From positions 360,572,001 through 360,636,000 of the forward strand of contig NC_092340.1 in NCBI RefSeq assembly GCF_046630445.1: 64,000 nt of DNA, written 5' to 3'. Below the pieces are notes generated by a model that searched no databases, was not told where the DNA came from, and saw only the letters and a program-made list of their open reading frames with translations. Source of the DNA: Rutidosis leptorrhynchoides (taxonomy: Eukaryota > Streptophyta > Magnoliopsida > Asterales > Asteraceae). Both the position numbers and the translations under genes were made by a program. Positions 1 through 13,245 of this stretch are shown here, piece by piece (the first letter of the stretch is position 1; each line of letters opens with the position of its first letter).

Positions 1-294
1 GTGGTATTTGTACCTAGTTGCATTACTTAATAAACATGTGATGTGTTGATTCCATGTTGGTTACCATATACTGTATTATTACTATTTGAATGCTGGATTT
101 TAACTTGAGTCAAAATTTTTGTTTAGAACATCAATGGCCAACGGAAGATCAACACCCACCGCAGCCCAAATCGAGGAAATGATCAATGAACGAGTCGCCG
201 CAGCTTTAGCGGAAATGAACCCCCAAGCTCCACCGCCACCGGTTATCCAGCCCATTCGTAATGGATGCACATACAAAGAGTTTCAAAGCTGCAA

Positions 295-2219
295 TGTAAC
301 ATCCTCAATCGGGCCTAGATGTAAGATTACTAGATTGCCCTTAAGTTTGTATTGTGTTATTATATGCTTTTATTTCTATTTAATATTTATTATTAAATAA
401 TGACGTGGTTAGGACCAGTTTGTGACAAGGGTCACAGAATAGGCTTGTTTATTTAATTTGGACTTTGTTTGGGTTGTCAAATGTTGTACGAAAGATATCA
501 GATAACTGATAAATACCCGTGTGTTGCACAGTGTGGGAAATTAACCTAAATTAAGTTACTAGTGCTGTCTCTCTCTTGCATTTTTCCAGAACCATCTCAC
601 ACAAACCCGTTCTTCATCTTCCTCACCTACTTCAAACCCTAATCCTTGATTCTTGTTTTAGAGCTCAAATTGTTCATATCTTTGTATTCCTTGTGATTCA
701 CTGATTCTTTTAAGGTAAGAATCACAAGCTTCCATGCTCTAATCTTTGTGAAATTTAAGGTTTTGTGTTAGTTTTCATAAAAGTGTAAATTTGTGTCAAA
801 ACAAGTGATTTAAGTGTTGTTATGGTCAAATTGTTGTGGGTTTTGAGTCTATAACAAGTAGTGAACAAGTTGTGGTCGATTTTGGTGTTTAAAACGAGCT
901 CTAGATCAAGATTTGAGGATTTCATTGTGAAGTCCGTAGCCTTTGTTCAGTTTTTGATGAAGATGAACACACTCGGCCGACTGTCGGTCGACAGTCGACC
1001 GACTGAGGGTTGAACCGGCCGGTTGACGAAGACAACCGACCGACTGTTAAGTGAACCGGCCGACTGAGATTTACCTTCGGCTGATTGATGTAATACCGAA
1101 TGAATCGACCGACTGGGAAGGTCAGTCAACCGGTTGTGTCGACAGTCGACCGACTGTAAGAGTCAGTCGACCGACTGTAAGAGTCAGTCAACCGACTGAG
1201 TATTCAGGGCAGAATATTTTATCTAAGTGTTGATTTTTTAGCCGTTATGCTGCCCGTTTGTATTTTGATGTTTATGATGTAAATTTTGAAAGTGAACAAG
1301 TATTAAGCAAAAAATTTTAGCGGACAGTTTTTGATACAAAAATTTATATATTGTGTTATTTGATGTTAACGAACAAAAACTAACTTGTGGATATGTTTTT
1401 CTCAGGAGAAAAGGAGAAAGAGAAGGTTCAGTAATTAGAAAGCTGAATACCTTCTCGTTTGCTGGTAATTGGTGAGTGGGACTAACTGGAGAATATAGTA
1501 TATAGAAGCATGTTATATTATGATTGCCATGCTTGTTAGATATACATATTGTTGTGGTTAGTTAGTACATTGTGATGACTGCATGTTGGTTGATGCTTGT
1601 CTGCTGGAGCCCAGTGCGTCCCTATTGTGTGGTGGCCTCGGTAGAAGAGATCAACCTGCGAGTTGGGTTCATCATGTGGTGGCCTAGACAGCCGTGGTGT
1701 ATATATATGTGAATGACGCGTCCGTCGCGTGTGGATTATGTATATACATGCGGTGGTGGAGGAACTTCTGGTAAGCCCCAGTCCGATCAGCTGGTGGTTA
1801 ATGGTTTGGCCGAGCCGCCAGAGTCTCTGTAGACGGCACTTGGGTGATGTTTGTGTGTTAGACTATTGTGACATGATTAGTATAACACTTATGTATGCTA
1901 TGGCCTGTAGTTAGTAGTACTCACTTAGCTTCGTGCTAATTCCCCTTCATCTCCTCCCTGCAGGTTATTAGCTTTTGTAAATGTTGCATTTTGGGGAGAA
2001 GACGGGCATGGCGATGTTATGTTTGACAGGGTTAACTCTGATATGGTCTTTTGGAATATGAACCGTGTACTTTTGATAACAGAATGCATTTACGTCTTTT
2101 CATGTGAATATGTAATTTGTTTTAATGACACGTGACATTGGTTTGTACAATTGTTGATATCGTATTTAATTAATGTTAATGCTTTCGCCACGTTTAAAAA
2201 AAAAAATAGCGGTGTCTCA
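295..2219 (+). repeat. Solo LTR (1,925 bp) inserted in element A gag
   Basis: The gag frame stops matching its family at 294 and resumes at 2220. The insert starts TGTAACATCC, ends GGTGTCTCA (TG...CA), and is flanked by the 5-bp duplication TGCAA (290-294 and 2220-2224). No PBS, PPT or coding domain lies inside, so it is a single LTR left after LTR-LTR recombination. It carries a cluster of CCGAC-containing repeats at 977-1196. The short ORFs inside it are not credible genes. Confidence 0.92.
977..1200 (+). promoter_or_regulatory. Cluster of RCCGAC (DRE/CRT core) repeats in the solo LTR
   Basis: About nine plus-strand RCCGAC hexamers, mostly in the context SRCCGACTG, lie near 977, 997, 1044, 1048, 1068, 1107, 1148, 1169 and 1190. 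One more is on the minus strand near 984. RCCGAC is the established DREB/CBF binding core of drought- and cold-responsive promoters. That these copies bind DREB proteins is inference; they could be a neutral minisatellite. Confidence 0.55.
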
Positions 2220-5200
2220 TGCAAGCCCCACAACTTTAGTGGAACTGAGGGGCCAGTTGGTCTCACTAGGTGGTTTGAGAAATTAGAATCTGTGTTCCTA
2301 GTTAGTAACTGCTCAGAGGCGAACAAAACCAAGTATGCTTCATGTACGCTGTTAGACGGTGCACTAACTTGGTGGAACACTCTGGCTCAAGCAAAGGGTA
2401 TTGATGAGGCGTATGCTACGCCATGGGAGGAATTCAAAGGGGCCATGATTGAGGAATATTGCCCTAGGACAGAGATCCAGAAAATGGAGATTGAGTTTAT
2501 GCAGTTGAAGGTTGTGGGAAACGACCTCGATGGTTACAACCGTAGGTATCTAGAATTAGCCCTGATGTGTCCTACCATGGTTACCCCGGAGTTTAAGCGT
2601 ATGGAAAGGTACTTGTAAGGACTTCCTAAGTCTATTAAGGGAAATGTCACCTCGTCCAAGCCACCCAATATCCCGGAAGCAATGCGCATGGCGCATACCT
2701 TAATGAACCAAATCATTATCGATGAACCGGAAAAGGCAAAATCCGAAGCGGGTAGTAGTGATAAGCATAAGTGGGATAACAATAAGGGGAGAGCCTATGA
2801 TCAAACCCCCGCTAAGAGGCACAACGGTGGAAATCCCAACCCGAACACAAGCGCGAACCCCAACTACAAGGGTACACTACCGCAGTGCAAGAGGTACTAC
2901 AAGCACCATACCGGGTATTGTAACGTTGTTTGTGAAAAATGAAAAAAGACCGGGCATATTGGAAGAGACTGCAAGATCACCACCATGACTGGAAAGCCGA
3001 ACCCCATTGGACCGAGAAAGTGTTATGAATGCGGACAGACGGGCCACTTCAGAAATGAGTGTCCCAACAAGCGAAAGGACGGCGGACCACTGCGTGGACG
3101 AGCTTTCAATGTAAATGCAAGGGATGCTCGTGAGAACCCCGACTTTGTGACAGGTATATTCACTATCAAAAATCTATTAGCTTCTGTCCTATTTGATACT
3201 GGTGTCGATAGAAGTCATGTATGTAGACACTTTTGCGATAAGATAAATTGGTCGTTAGTTCCTTTAAAGGAGAGTATGCTTGTAGAGGTAGCCAATGGAA
3301 AACTTGAGAAAGTTGACCAAATTAGCCGAGGAGCTATTATCAACATAGCTGGTGTGGATTTCGAGATTGACTTAATACCTATTAAGTTGGGAAGCTTTGA
3401 TGTTATTGTCGGTATGGACTGGTTGACCAAGATAAGGGCCGACATTATCTGTGGAGATAAAGCTCTTCGTATACCACAAGGAGATGGTGAGCCACTGATT
3501 ATTTACGGAGAGAGATGTAGCTTGAAATTGAATCTCATTAGTTTCATGAAAGCGCAAAATATCATGAAAAAGGGACGTCTTGCTGTTCTAGCACATGTGA
3601 AAACATTAGAAACCGAGGTGAAGAGTGTGAACGATGTTCGAATCGTGAACGAGTTTTCCGATGTCTTTCCCGAGGAATTGCCTGGATTACCGCCACCGAG
3701 AGCAGTGGAGTTTCAGATTGATTTAGTGCCAGGAGCTGCACCTGTAGCTCGTGCACCTTATCGACTCGCACCTTCCGAAATGTAAGAGTTGCAGAGCCAA
3801 TTACAAGAACTGCTAGACCGTGGATTTATCCAACCAAGTTTCTCGCCTTGGGTCGCACCTGTTTTGTTTGTGAAAAAGAAGGACGAATCCTTCCACATGT
3901 GTATCGACTACCGTGAACTCAACAAATTGATGATCAAGAATCGGTATCCTCTTCCCCGCATTGACGATCTTTTTGATCAACTACAAGGATCGAGCGTTTA
4001 CTCTAAGATCGATTTGCGATCCGGTTACCACCAGTTGAGGGTGAAAGAGAGCGATGTGATGAAGACTGCATTCAGAACTCGTTATGGTCATTACGAGTTT
4101 CTCGTGATGCCATTCAGATTAACCAATGCACCTGCCGTATTTATGGACCTCATGAATGGTGTCTGCAAGCCATACCTGGATAAGTTCGTTATCGTCTTCA
4201 TAGATGATATCCTCATCTACTCCAAGAGAGAAGAAGAGCATGAACAACATCTTCGTCTAGTGCTTGAACTCTTGAGACAAGAGCAACTTTACGCCAAATT
4301 CTTCAAGTGTGAATTTTGGTTGAAGGAAGTCCAATTTCTGGGTCATGTTGTGAGCGACCAGGGTATCAAAGTTGATCCTGCCAAGATTGAAGCTATCAGC
4401 AAGTGGGAAACCCCCACTACTCCGACGCATATTCGCCAATTTTTAGGTCTCGCCGATTACTACCGAAGATTTATTGAAGGTTTCTCTCTGATTGCGCGTC
4501 CTTTGACCGCGCTGACTCACAAGGGGAAGAAGTTCATTTGGGAGCCCGAACAGGAATCTGCATTTCAAACTTTGAAAAAGAAGTTAACCACCGCACCTAT
4601 CTTATCACTTCCTGAAGGCAGTGACGATTTTGTCGTTTATTGTGATGCTTCGAAAAGTGGTTTTGGTTGTGTACTGATGCAACGAACAAAGGTTATCGCT
4701 TACGCCTCCCGTCAACTGAAGATTCACGAGCGAAATTACATAACGCACGATCTCAAGCTTGGAGCCGTTGTCTTTGCATTAAAACTGTGGAGACACTATC
4801 TTTATGGAACAAAGAACACTATTTTCACCGATCATAAAAGCCTCCAGCATATCTTCGATCAGAAGCAACTGAATATGAGATAGCATCGATGGATCGAGAT
4901 GCTGAATGACTATGATTGTGAACTTCGTTATCACCCTGGCAAGGCCAATGTTGTAGCTGACGCTTTAAGCCAAAAGGAGAGGATGGCACCTCTTCGTGTT
5001 CGGGAACTGAACATCACCATTCATTCAAATCTCAACATCCAGATCCGAGTAGCCCAAGATGAGGCTCTCAAGGAGGAAAATATATCTCATGAACACTTGA
5101 ACATTCTCGTTTCTCAATTTGAAGTTAAGGAGACTGGACTCCGATGCTATGCCAGAAGAATTTGGGTACCTCATTATGGGGATCTAAGGAACCTTATACT

Positions 5201-6493
5201 AGATGAAGCCCATAAGTCGAGATATTTGATTCATCCCGGAGCGGGCAAAATGTACCACGATCTTAAGGAACAGTATTGGTGGCCGAATCTTAAGAAAGAT
5301 GTTGCAACGTATGTTGGTAAGTGTTTGACTTGTTCGAAGGTTAAGGCCGAACATCAAAGACCTTCTGGGTTACTTCAACAACCGAAATCCCGCAATGGAA
5401 GTGGGAAAGGATAACAATGGATTTCATTACGAAGTTACCAAAGACGGTGGGCGGATACGATACCATCTGGGTTATCGTTGACCGTCTCACTAAATCTGCA
5501 CACTTTTTAGCCATGAAGGAAACGGATACGATGGAGAGACTCGCTCAACTATACATAAAAGAGGTTGTATCTCGTCATGGTGTGCCCTTATCGATCATCT
5601 CAGATCGCGATCCCTGTTTTGCTTCCAGATTTTGGCATTCTTTGCAAGAATCCTTGGGAACCTGTCTCGACATGAGTACTGCATATCACCCACAGACCGA
5701 CGGGCAAAGTGAACGCACGATTCAGACTTTGGAGGACATGTTGCGTGCTTGTGTCATTGATTTTGGAAAGGCTTGGGAAAGGCATTTGCCGCTAGCCGAA
5801 TTCTCTTACAACAACAGTTATCATTCGAGTATTAATGCCGCACCTTTTGAAGCGTTGTATGGCTGCAAGTGCCGATCTCCTATTTGTTGGGCCGAGGTAG
5901 GTGAAAAGCAAATCACCGGACCCGAGGTAGTCCATGAAACAACGAATAAGATTGCTCAAATTCAAGCGAGACTTAAGACTGCCCGTGATCATCAAAAGAG
6001 TTATGCAGACCTCAAACGTAAAGACTTCAAATTCAACGTCGGCGACCGTGTTATGTTGAAAGTAGCACCTTGGAAAGGTGTGATCCGTTTTGGAAAACGT
6101 GGAAAGTTAAACCCACGATACATTGGTCCTTTCGAAATCTTGGAGCGTGTTGGACCCGTTGCTTACCGTTTAGATCTTCCAACTCAATTGAGCTCAGTTC
6201 ATCCTACTTTTCATGTATCGAATTTGAAGAAGTGTCTTGCTGAACCGGAAGATGTCATACCATTGAAAGAACTTACAATTGATGACAAACTCCACTTCGT
6301 GGAAGAGCCTGTTGAAATTAAGGACCGTGAGGTCAAAACTTTGAAACGCAACAAGATTCCGATCGTCCGAGTACGATGAAATGCCAAGCGAGGACCTGAG
6401 TTTACCTGGGAGCGAGAGGATCAAATGATGCAGAAGTATCCTCACCTTTTTCCGACTCCTCCATCTACCTCAACTTAAAATCCAGGTGGGTAA

Positions 6494-9400
6494 TGTAACG
6501 ACCCTGGATTTTCCAACGTTTCATTAATAATATTTATTATTAATACTTGTGATTTAATAAATGTATTTTTATGCATTTACTTGTTACCGTACATGACTTT
6601 GCATGGCCCGAATCGTCTTTGCGACACACGTACATTACACGAATAATAATTTCAAATATTATTTACATTCATGATTAATTTTTATTAATCATTTTTAATT
6701 AACTAAGGTTACTAGTTAATTACTCGGGCTTATTTATTTAATTTGTTACATACTTACATACTTGGGACTTTTATTAATGGATTCTTGTTAATGGACTTGG
6801 AAGCCCACCCTACCTTTCTTAATGGACTATTAGGAGCCCAATAATTTGCTAGTGACTTATTAAGCTTAACACAAGATTAATTAGAAAATGGGAATCTAGT
6901 TACTAGCACCTTTACATCTCTTTCCCATGTCAATTTGCTTTATTTCCATTCTAAGCTATCACCACTCTCCCATGTTGAAAGAGCATTTGATCCCTTCCTC
7001 TTTTTTCTTCCAAAACCGTCGGCCATACAAGGGTGGGAGGGAAGTTTTGTTTGCAATTTTGATTAGTTATGCACTTGTATTTTCCTCACTTTTACACACA
7101 CACATTTACTTGTAATTTCTTTTACTCTCTTTTCTCTCTAACCTTGTAAGTAAAAAGCTTTATGTTCTTCCTTTTTCTTTCTTTAAAACCGAAACCTAAA
7201 CACCTCATCATCATCATTACTTGTTCTTGTTTAATGTTTAATTACTTACTAGTTGTTGTTGTTGTTGTTTACTTGCTTGTTGTAAGAATCAAACTACCTA
7301 GTTTATTCTTCATATTATCTTGTTATTTCAAGAACAAATAAGAACCTAAACTTTCTAGTTTATGGTTCAACAATTAATGTTTTAAAGAAAGAAAGTTCAT
7401 GAGTTGTAAAATCATTACTTGTGTTCATGTTTGTAAACTTAAGGTTTACTTTCTTAAAGATCAAAGCCTTGGCTTGAATCTTTAAAAGTATGAACAACCA
7501 TGAACTTAATAACTTGTAGATTAGTTTATTTCTTCATTTCTTGTACTTTTGAATTCGTGATTATGGTTAAATGGTCAAGTATTACAAGTTAATCTCGATC
7601 TCATACTTCTTGAAACTAAAGTTAACTTTATAAGTTCAAGAACATGGAAGTATAACTTTCTAGTTATAACTTCATATACTTATGAAAGATCTAAGTTTCT
7701 ATAGCTTATGGTCTTCTAATTTTGTTGTAAACAAGAGCTTATGAGCTTACATACACTTTACAAGATGAGAATCTAAGTTTCATAACTTATGGTTTCATTA
7801 GAGTAAAGATTCAAGTGTTATGACTTAGGATTTAACTTAGTAACTTTAGATCTAGACTTTTGAGTCTTGGATCTTCAAGATCTAACTAAGAACTATGTTC
7901 TACAACTTAAGATCTTGATTATTTAGTTTACTTTCAAGTTTGTAGCTTAATATTACTTTTAGAGTTCATGTATGTGTCGGATCTAAGATCTTGATATAAC
8001 TTTGGTTAATCAAACTACTTGCAACACTTAATTGAGTTGTGCTACTTATATTAGACTTACACTTGTGTTATGATGGTCAAAACTTGGTAAAGATGATGCA
8101 AACACAATAACGAGTTGTACACTTGAAGCTATATGCATCAAGGATGAGAACCGTGATGAGCATCGAGCACCAAGAACCCACCGGAACACTAAACCTACTG
8201 TTTTTCCGGTCTGATCAGAATACCTGGGCTACTTTAAAGTTGATTTTAAGTTATCTATGTTCAAGTAGATAATTTTTTGTTTAAGACTCGTCTTAATCCG
8301 AGTTGCGGTTTAGGATCTATGGCCCTCCGAACGTCACTATGTCCTTTTAACGTTGTGCTGAAAATTCTGACCTACTCGCACTTAAACCGTCGCCATGGTC
8401 AAACGAAGACGAGTTTGGTTCTGGAATTTTTACAAAAACTAAAGGACTCATATATGGAGCCATGGCCACTGGTCCCAACTCAATTCAGTTTTTATAGATG
8501 CCTTGGCGACTGATCGAAGTCAGCCTTTGTTTTAAACTCTTTTCTAGAATGAAACTTACTTTATACTTTTTGTTTGGTGATGAATGATGATGATACTTAA
8601 GACCTAATTTATATACATTTAAATCTTTGGAAACGATTTACTGACTTAGTAACTTTTGACTTAGGTTGAGGACTTTCCGAACCTACATACTTGCTTACTT
8701 TCCCGAAACAACTTTACTACTAATTTACACTGTGAGTTATAGCATCCCTTTTTACTTTAACTATTTTGGGAACTGAGAATACATTCGCATTTTACATTTT
8801 ACATACTAGGCACGAGTACTTAAACTTTATATATGTGTGGGTTATACAACGGCATAAACTTTCCCCTTAGCTCGGTAACGTTTAGTCATTGGTCTTTAAA
8901 CCGGTGAATGCGAATCTTAGATATGGATCCATAGGGTTTGACATCCCCACTCGGGCTAGTAGCGCTAGCATTTAACGGGTGTTTAATACTTCGTAAACAT
9001 ACGCACTCGCCAAGTGTACTTTTAGGGGATGATAAACGTTAAGTTAGTTACCAAGTGCCCACGGTTATACATATACTTTTCATACTGTTTTGAAACGCTG
9101 TTGAAGCACTGAAATCTCGTGGCCTACCTTACATTACTGTTATACTTAAACTATAGCTCACCAACCTTTGTGTTGACGTTTTTAAGCATGTTTTTCTCAG
9201 GTGCTTAAGGTTTGCTTGCTTCCGCTGTTGTACTAGTCATGCCTTGTAGACTCCCGCTGCGCTTGTTAGAGTTGTCACCGCATGAAACGTTTTATTTGCA
9301 TTCAAACTATGTTACCTTTTGAAACAATGATTTGTAACGACCATTGGGTCACGTACTATTACTAATTGCTTCTGTTCATTGAAGCATACTTTTGTAAGAC

Positions 9401-9531
9401 ATTTGATGTTGGTTAAGACATCACCTTTATTCATGAATGCAAACTTCTTTTGAAACAGTATATAGTATTTGACCTTGTAATGATCCTGTTGTTGATGATT
9501 CGTACACGATGATTTTGTACGGGGCATCACA
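6494..9531 (+). repeat. Element A 3' LTR (3,038 bp)
   Basis: It begins TGTAACGACC directly after the purine-rich CCAGGTGGGTAA (6482-6493, the likely polypurine tract) and ends CATCACA at 9531, where LINE endonuclease sequence resumes. It contains the LTR module that starts CTCACCAACC and runs through CTCAGG to CTTCCGCTG (9157-9227), which recurs in elements B, C and D. The stretch 6494-9531 has no supportable gene; its short ORFs are chance. Confidence 0.85.
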
Positions 9532-12500
9532 AGTTGTCTTTTGCATTATTGAAACTAAGGATAAAAAATCTAAATATTTTTGCAGTTTCATTTATGCTAG
9601 TAATAGTGGCAGGGTTAGACAAAATTTATGGAAGGAATTAAATAGACAAGCTTCAGTTGTTAATCAGTTTCCATGAATTTTAATGGGTGATTTCAATGTC
9701 ACTAAGTATGTTTCTGAGCATAGTTCAGGATGTTCATCTGTGACTGAAGATATGAAGATGCTAAATGAATGCATTAATGAGATTGAGATGGATGATATAG
9801 GAAGTGCTGGCTTTCATTTTACCTGGACAAAGTCCTTAAAGAATCCTGCTTGTGGTACTTTAAAGAAATTGGACAAAATAATGTGTAATGAGGCTTTTCT
9901 TTCCAATTTTCCACAATCTAGTGGCATTTTTTTGCCTTATCTTGTGTCAGACCATAGTCCTTCTATTTTGGTTATCCCTAATGGTATGCAAAAGAGGAAA
10001 AGAGCCTTTAGGTTTATGAATCATTTGGTTAGAAAGGAAGAGTTCTTGAAGATTGTGGCCAAAGTTTGGGAGACTAAAGTTAATGGTCATATGATGTTTC
10101 AAGTAGTCTCTAAGCTTAAAATTTTAAAGAAGGAATTGAATAGATTGAATTGGGCAAATGGTAATGTCTTTACCAAGGTGAAAGAATTAAGAGAAGAGCT
10201 AAAGAGAAATCAAGCTGCTATTGATTTAGATCCTCACAATATCAGTTTAAGACAGAATGCTACCAAGTCATTGTTGGATTATGAAGCTGCAAAGCAGGAT
10301 GAATTGATTTTATTACAACAAAAGGTTAAAATTCAATGGTTATCTGAGGGAGATAGAAATACAAAGTTCTTTCATAGTATTCTTAAAAGCAAGATGCAGA
10401 GGAGTAGGGTTGATTATATTTGTGATGTTAATGGAGTGAGATATAATGGTGATCAAGTGGGTCAACAATTTGTTAAACACTTTCAAAGTTTTTTGGGGGA
10501 AAAAAGACAATGTAAATCAATATTAGATATGGGTGATATCTTTAGTAATAAGCTTAATGAGGTTGAGGCCACAGCTATGATGTTGCAGGTTACTAATGAG
10601 GAAATAAAAGATGCTTTATTTGACATTGATGACAATAAAGCCTCAGGGCCAGATGGTTACTCATCACTTTTTTTCTAAAAAGCATGGGGTATAGTGGGCC
10701 CTGATGTGTGCAGTGCTGTAAAGGATTTTTTCAATAATGGCAAACTACTGAGAGAGGTTAATTATACTCTTATAGCCCTCATTCCTAAATTAGACACCCC
10801 TGATAAAGTTACTGATTTTAGACCTATAGCTTGTTGTAATGTTCTTTACAAGTGTATTAGTAAAGTCATTACAAATAGGCTGAAAATGGGGCTAGATAAA
10901 TTAGTGAGTTGTAATCAGAGTGCATTTGTTCCTGGAAGGGTCATACATGATAACATTTTGGTTGCACAGGAGGTTTTAAAGGGTTATAATAGGCTTAATG
11001 GTCCAAAGAGATGTGCATTAAAGATAGACATTCAGAAAGCATATGATACAGTAGATTGGGCTTTTTTGAAAGATATTCTGGTTATGTTTGGATTCCATGA
11101 ACAGATGGTGCATTGGATCATGACCTGTGTAACAACCTCCTCTTTTTCTATTTGTATAAATGGAGAAACTCAAGGATTTTTCAAGGGGGTAGGGGTCTTA
11201 GACAGGGTGACCCCATGTCACCATACTTATTTACTTTGGTTATGGAAGCTTTCAACTTGATTATGATGAAAAATATTAAAGACAACAGGAACTTCAAGTT
11301 TCATCATAAGTGTAAGAAAATGCAACTTGCTCATATCTGCTTTGCAGATGACCTTATATTGTGTCATGGGGATGTGCAATCAATTAAGGTGATAAAGGAT
11401 GTTTTAGAATAATTTGGTCAGGTTTCTGGACTCATGCCTAATGTTAGTAAAAGTATGATCTTCTTTGGCAGTGTTCATGGACATATAAAGGCTAGGATTA
11501 TTGATGTCTTACCTTTTGCAGTGGGTAATTTGCCAATGAAATATTTGGGGGTTCCACTTTTGGCCAAAAGATTAAGTATTGCAGACTGCAAAAGTTTAAT
11601 AGACAAAGTGAGATGTAAGGTGAATAATTGGAGATGCAGGAAGGTTACAATTAGTAGCTTCTGTCTTGAGTGCAATGCAGTTGTATTGGGCATCTGTTTA
11701 TGTGATTCCTCAAGGTGTTATTGAGGATATTGAAAATTTGTTAAAAGGGTTTTTATGGGGTCAGTCTGAGAGTTCAAAGGGAAAGGCAAAAGTTGCTTGG
11801 AAATCTGTATGTTTCCCTAAAGATCAGGGTGGTTTAGGGTTAAAATCCTTAAAAGAATGGAATGAAACTTTGCTGGTCAAACAGAATTGGAGATTATTGA
11901 CTCAAAAAGAATCTCTTTGGGGAAAATGGGTCAATGTGATTAAGCTTAATGGGAGAAGTTTTTTGGGATATTCATCCTGGGTCAAATGATAGCAATGGTT
12001 GGAAGTTCTTATTAGCTTTAAGAGATAAAGTCATGCCTCATGTATGTATTGATAGAAGAAATGACAGGGATGAATGGTTATGGATTACAAATGATGGTAA
12101 TAAGGTGCCTTTCTCTACTCAAGTCTGGAGGATTTTAGAAGCAACAAAAGTAAAGTTATCTGGCATCATGTGGTTTGGTTTAAATATTTTGATCCTAAGC
12201 ATGCTTTTATTTTTGTGGCTTGCTGTTCAAAATAGGTTACATACTCAAGACAGAATGCAAAGTTGGTTCCCCAACAAGGTGTTTTTATGTTCATTGTGTG
12301 GGAAAAAGAATGACTCTATAAATCATTTGTTTTTCCTATGTGATTATAGTGTTATTGTCTGGGATTTGCTGAGAAGTAAATTGGTGTTTAGGGGTCTGCC
12401 TAATATCTTGCCTGGAATTATGAATGCTATGGCTCAATACCCTTACTCAAGTAATATTTGGTGTATTATCAACAGGATTGTGATAGCAGCCTGTGCGTAT

Positions 12501-12660
12501 TTCATTTGGATTGAGAGGAATAATAGGCTTTTTTTCCCAAAAGAAGAAGGATGCATCTGTTCTGTGCAAAGATATTCAGGATTATGTTAAATTGAAGTTG
12601 CTTACTTTCAGAGTTAAGGAATCTGTTGCTGTGCATAAAGCTGCTAAGATGTGGGATCTT
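9532..12660 (+). pseudogene. LINE-1 ORF2 (endonuclease-RT-zf-RVT), broken
   Basis: Endonuclease motifs GDFN (9686) and SDHSP (about 9944) are present, followed by RT blocks KIDIQKAYDTVDW (about 11020), GRGLRQGDP (about 11190) and the catalytic FADD (11341-11352). A zinc-finger RVT domain (LWLAV...CSLCGKK...HLFFLC) spans roughly 12200-12350. Lesions: TGA at 9674-9676 (Trp position before GDFN), TAA at 10676-10678, a frameshift near 11200 inside the RT motif, TAA at 11410-11412, and further shifts near 11665 and 11980. The protein would nick DNA and prime reverse transcription at the target, but this copy is dead. Confidence 0.9.
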
Positions 12661-12858
12661 AATTGAGGCAATTGCTGTTTTAGTATGCACTAGGCTGTAT
12701 AGTTTCTGAGGTTTTTGGTTTGTATTTGTATTTGGTTTTTTGGGCTTGGGTATGTCCAGCCTTGTATGGTTTTCAAAATTAATATAAGTTTTCTCTTTGC
12801 CGAAAAAGAAAAAAAAAAAGAAAAAGAAAAAGAAAAAAAAAAAAAAAAAAAAAAAAAA
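9532..12858 (+). mobile_element. LINE-1: L1-type retrotransposon, 5' part displaced by element A
   Basis: Directly after the element A LTR, the sequence encodes the C-terminal half of an apurinic endonuclease, then reverse transcriptase and a zinc-binding RT-associated domain. It finishes with an A-rich tail (about 12806-12858, AAAAAG runs then pure A). This order plus the A tail defines a plant L1-like LINE. The 5' part should lie upstream of element A, outside the window, so the flanking target duplication cannot be checked. Confidence 0.9.
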
Positions 12859-13245
12859 GTTACTCGGAAGGGTCAAGAAAAAGAACAGTTCGTGACCGTT
12901 TCCCAAACCTATCCTGACCACCTCAAAATTTAAACCCGCTACCTCTCCCAAAGAGTTCAAGACCCCAACCATTTGTAGTAAAGATTACACATTTTTAGCA
13001 ATATTTGTCGGATAAATTTTACTATTACTCTCTCTCATTTGAAAACCATTTGACAAACTGTCGAAGTTCAAAACCACAACATGTAAGGTATTTTCGTCAA
13101 ACATGGCAAAATTAAAATTGCAAATAACATTAGACACTAGCAGTAAAACAAATGTCAGTAATGGCTAGCTAAAACTCCAAGAAAAAGAGATTTCTGCCTC
13201 ATTCTACAACAGAGTTCATTTGCTCAAGATAACAAAATCTCTCAT
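12859..13245. other. Intergenic; probable 3' UTR of the TRAP-alpha gene
   Basis: No coding or repeat signal is seen between the LINE poly(A) tail and the TRAP-alpha stop codon. The part nearest 13245 should be the 3' UTR of the minus-strand gene. The long minus-strand ORF over 12502-12972 reads through the LINE A tail as poly-Phe and is not a gene. Confidence 0.6.

Larger units (their letters stand above)
134..6478 (+). pseudogene. Element A gag-pol polyprotein, multiply disrupted
   Basis: The start is the ATG at 134, which aligns with the gag start of the array copies at 23321 and 31717. Visible motifs: gag core SGTEGPVGLTRW (about 2238), zinc knuckle CYECGQTGHFRNEC (about 3020), protease triad DTG (about 3195), RT FIDD box (about 4197), RNase H, and integrase core with the [11 protein letters not shown] block (about 5680). 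Lesions: a 1.9-kb solo LTR at 295-2219; stops at 2616-2618, 2940-2942 (replacing a zinc-knuckle Cys), 3783-3785, 4881-4883 and 6377-6379 (Trp to stop in the chromodomain-like tail); and a one-base frameshift near 5382 at the start of the integrase core. The RT motif MPFGLTNAP reads MPFRLTNAP. The frame would end at 6476-6478. This is a pseudogene of the same family type as the array copies, but clearly older. Confidence 0.9.
1..9531 (+). mobile_element. Element A: decayed Ty3/gypsy chromovirus, 5' end outside the window
   Basis: Seen: an untranslated leader (1-133), a gag-pol reading frame with many lesions (134-6478), and a 3' LTR from 6494 to 9531. The 3' LTR starts TGTAACGACC and ends CATCACA. 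Domain order is gag, zinc knuckles, aspartic protease, RT, RNase H, integrase and chromodomain-like tail, which is the chromovirus order; the Tekay/Del clade is my best guess. The element interrupts a LINE, whose endonuclease frame resumes at 9532. The 5-bp target duplication should therefore be AGTTG (9532-9536), but its partner lies upstream of the window. A later solo LTR (295-2219) sits inside gag. The element cannot be autonomous. Confidence 0.9.

Noticed and set aside
1051-1233. 60-aa ORF in the solo LTR
   Set aside because: Created by the CCGACTG repeats; no family and no context.
12502-12972. 156-aa minus-strand ORF with a long Phe run
   Set aside because: Produced by reading the LINE poly(A) tail in antisense.
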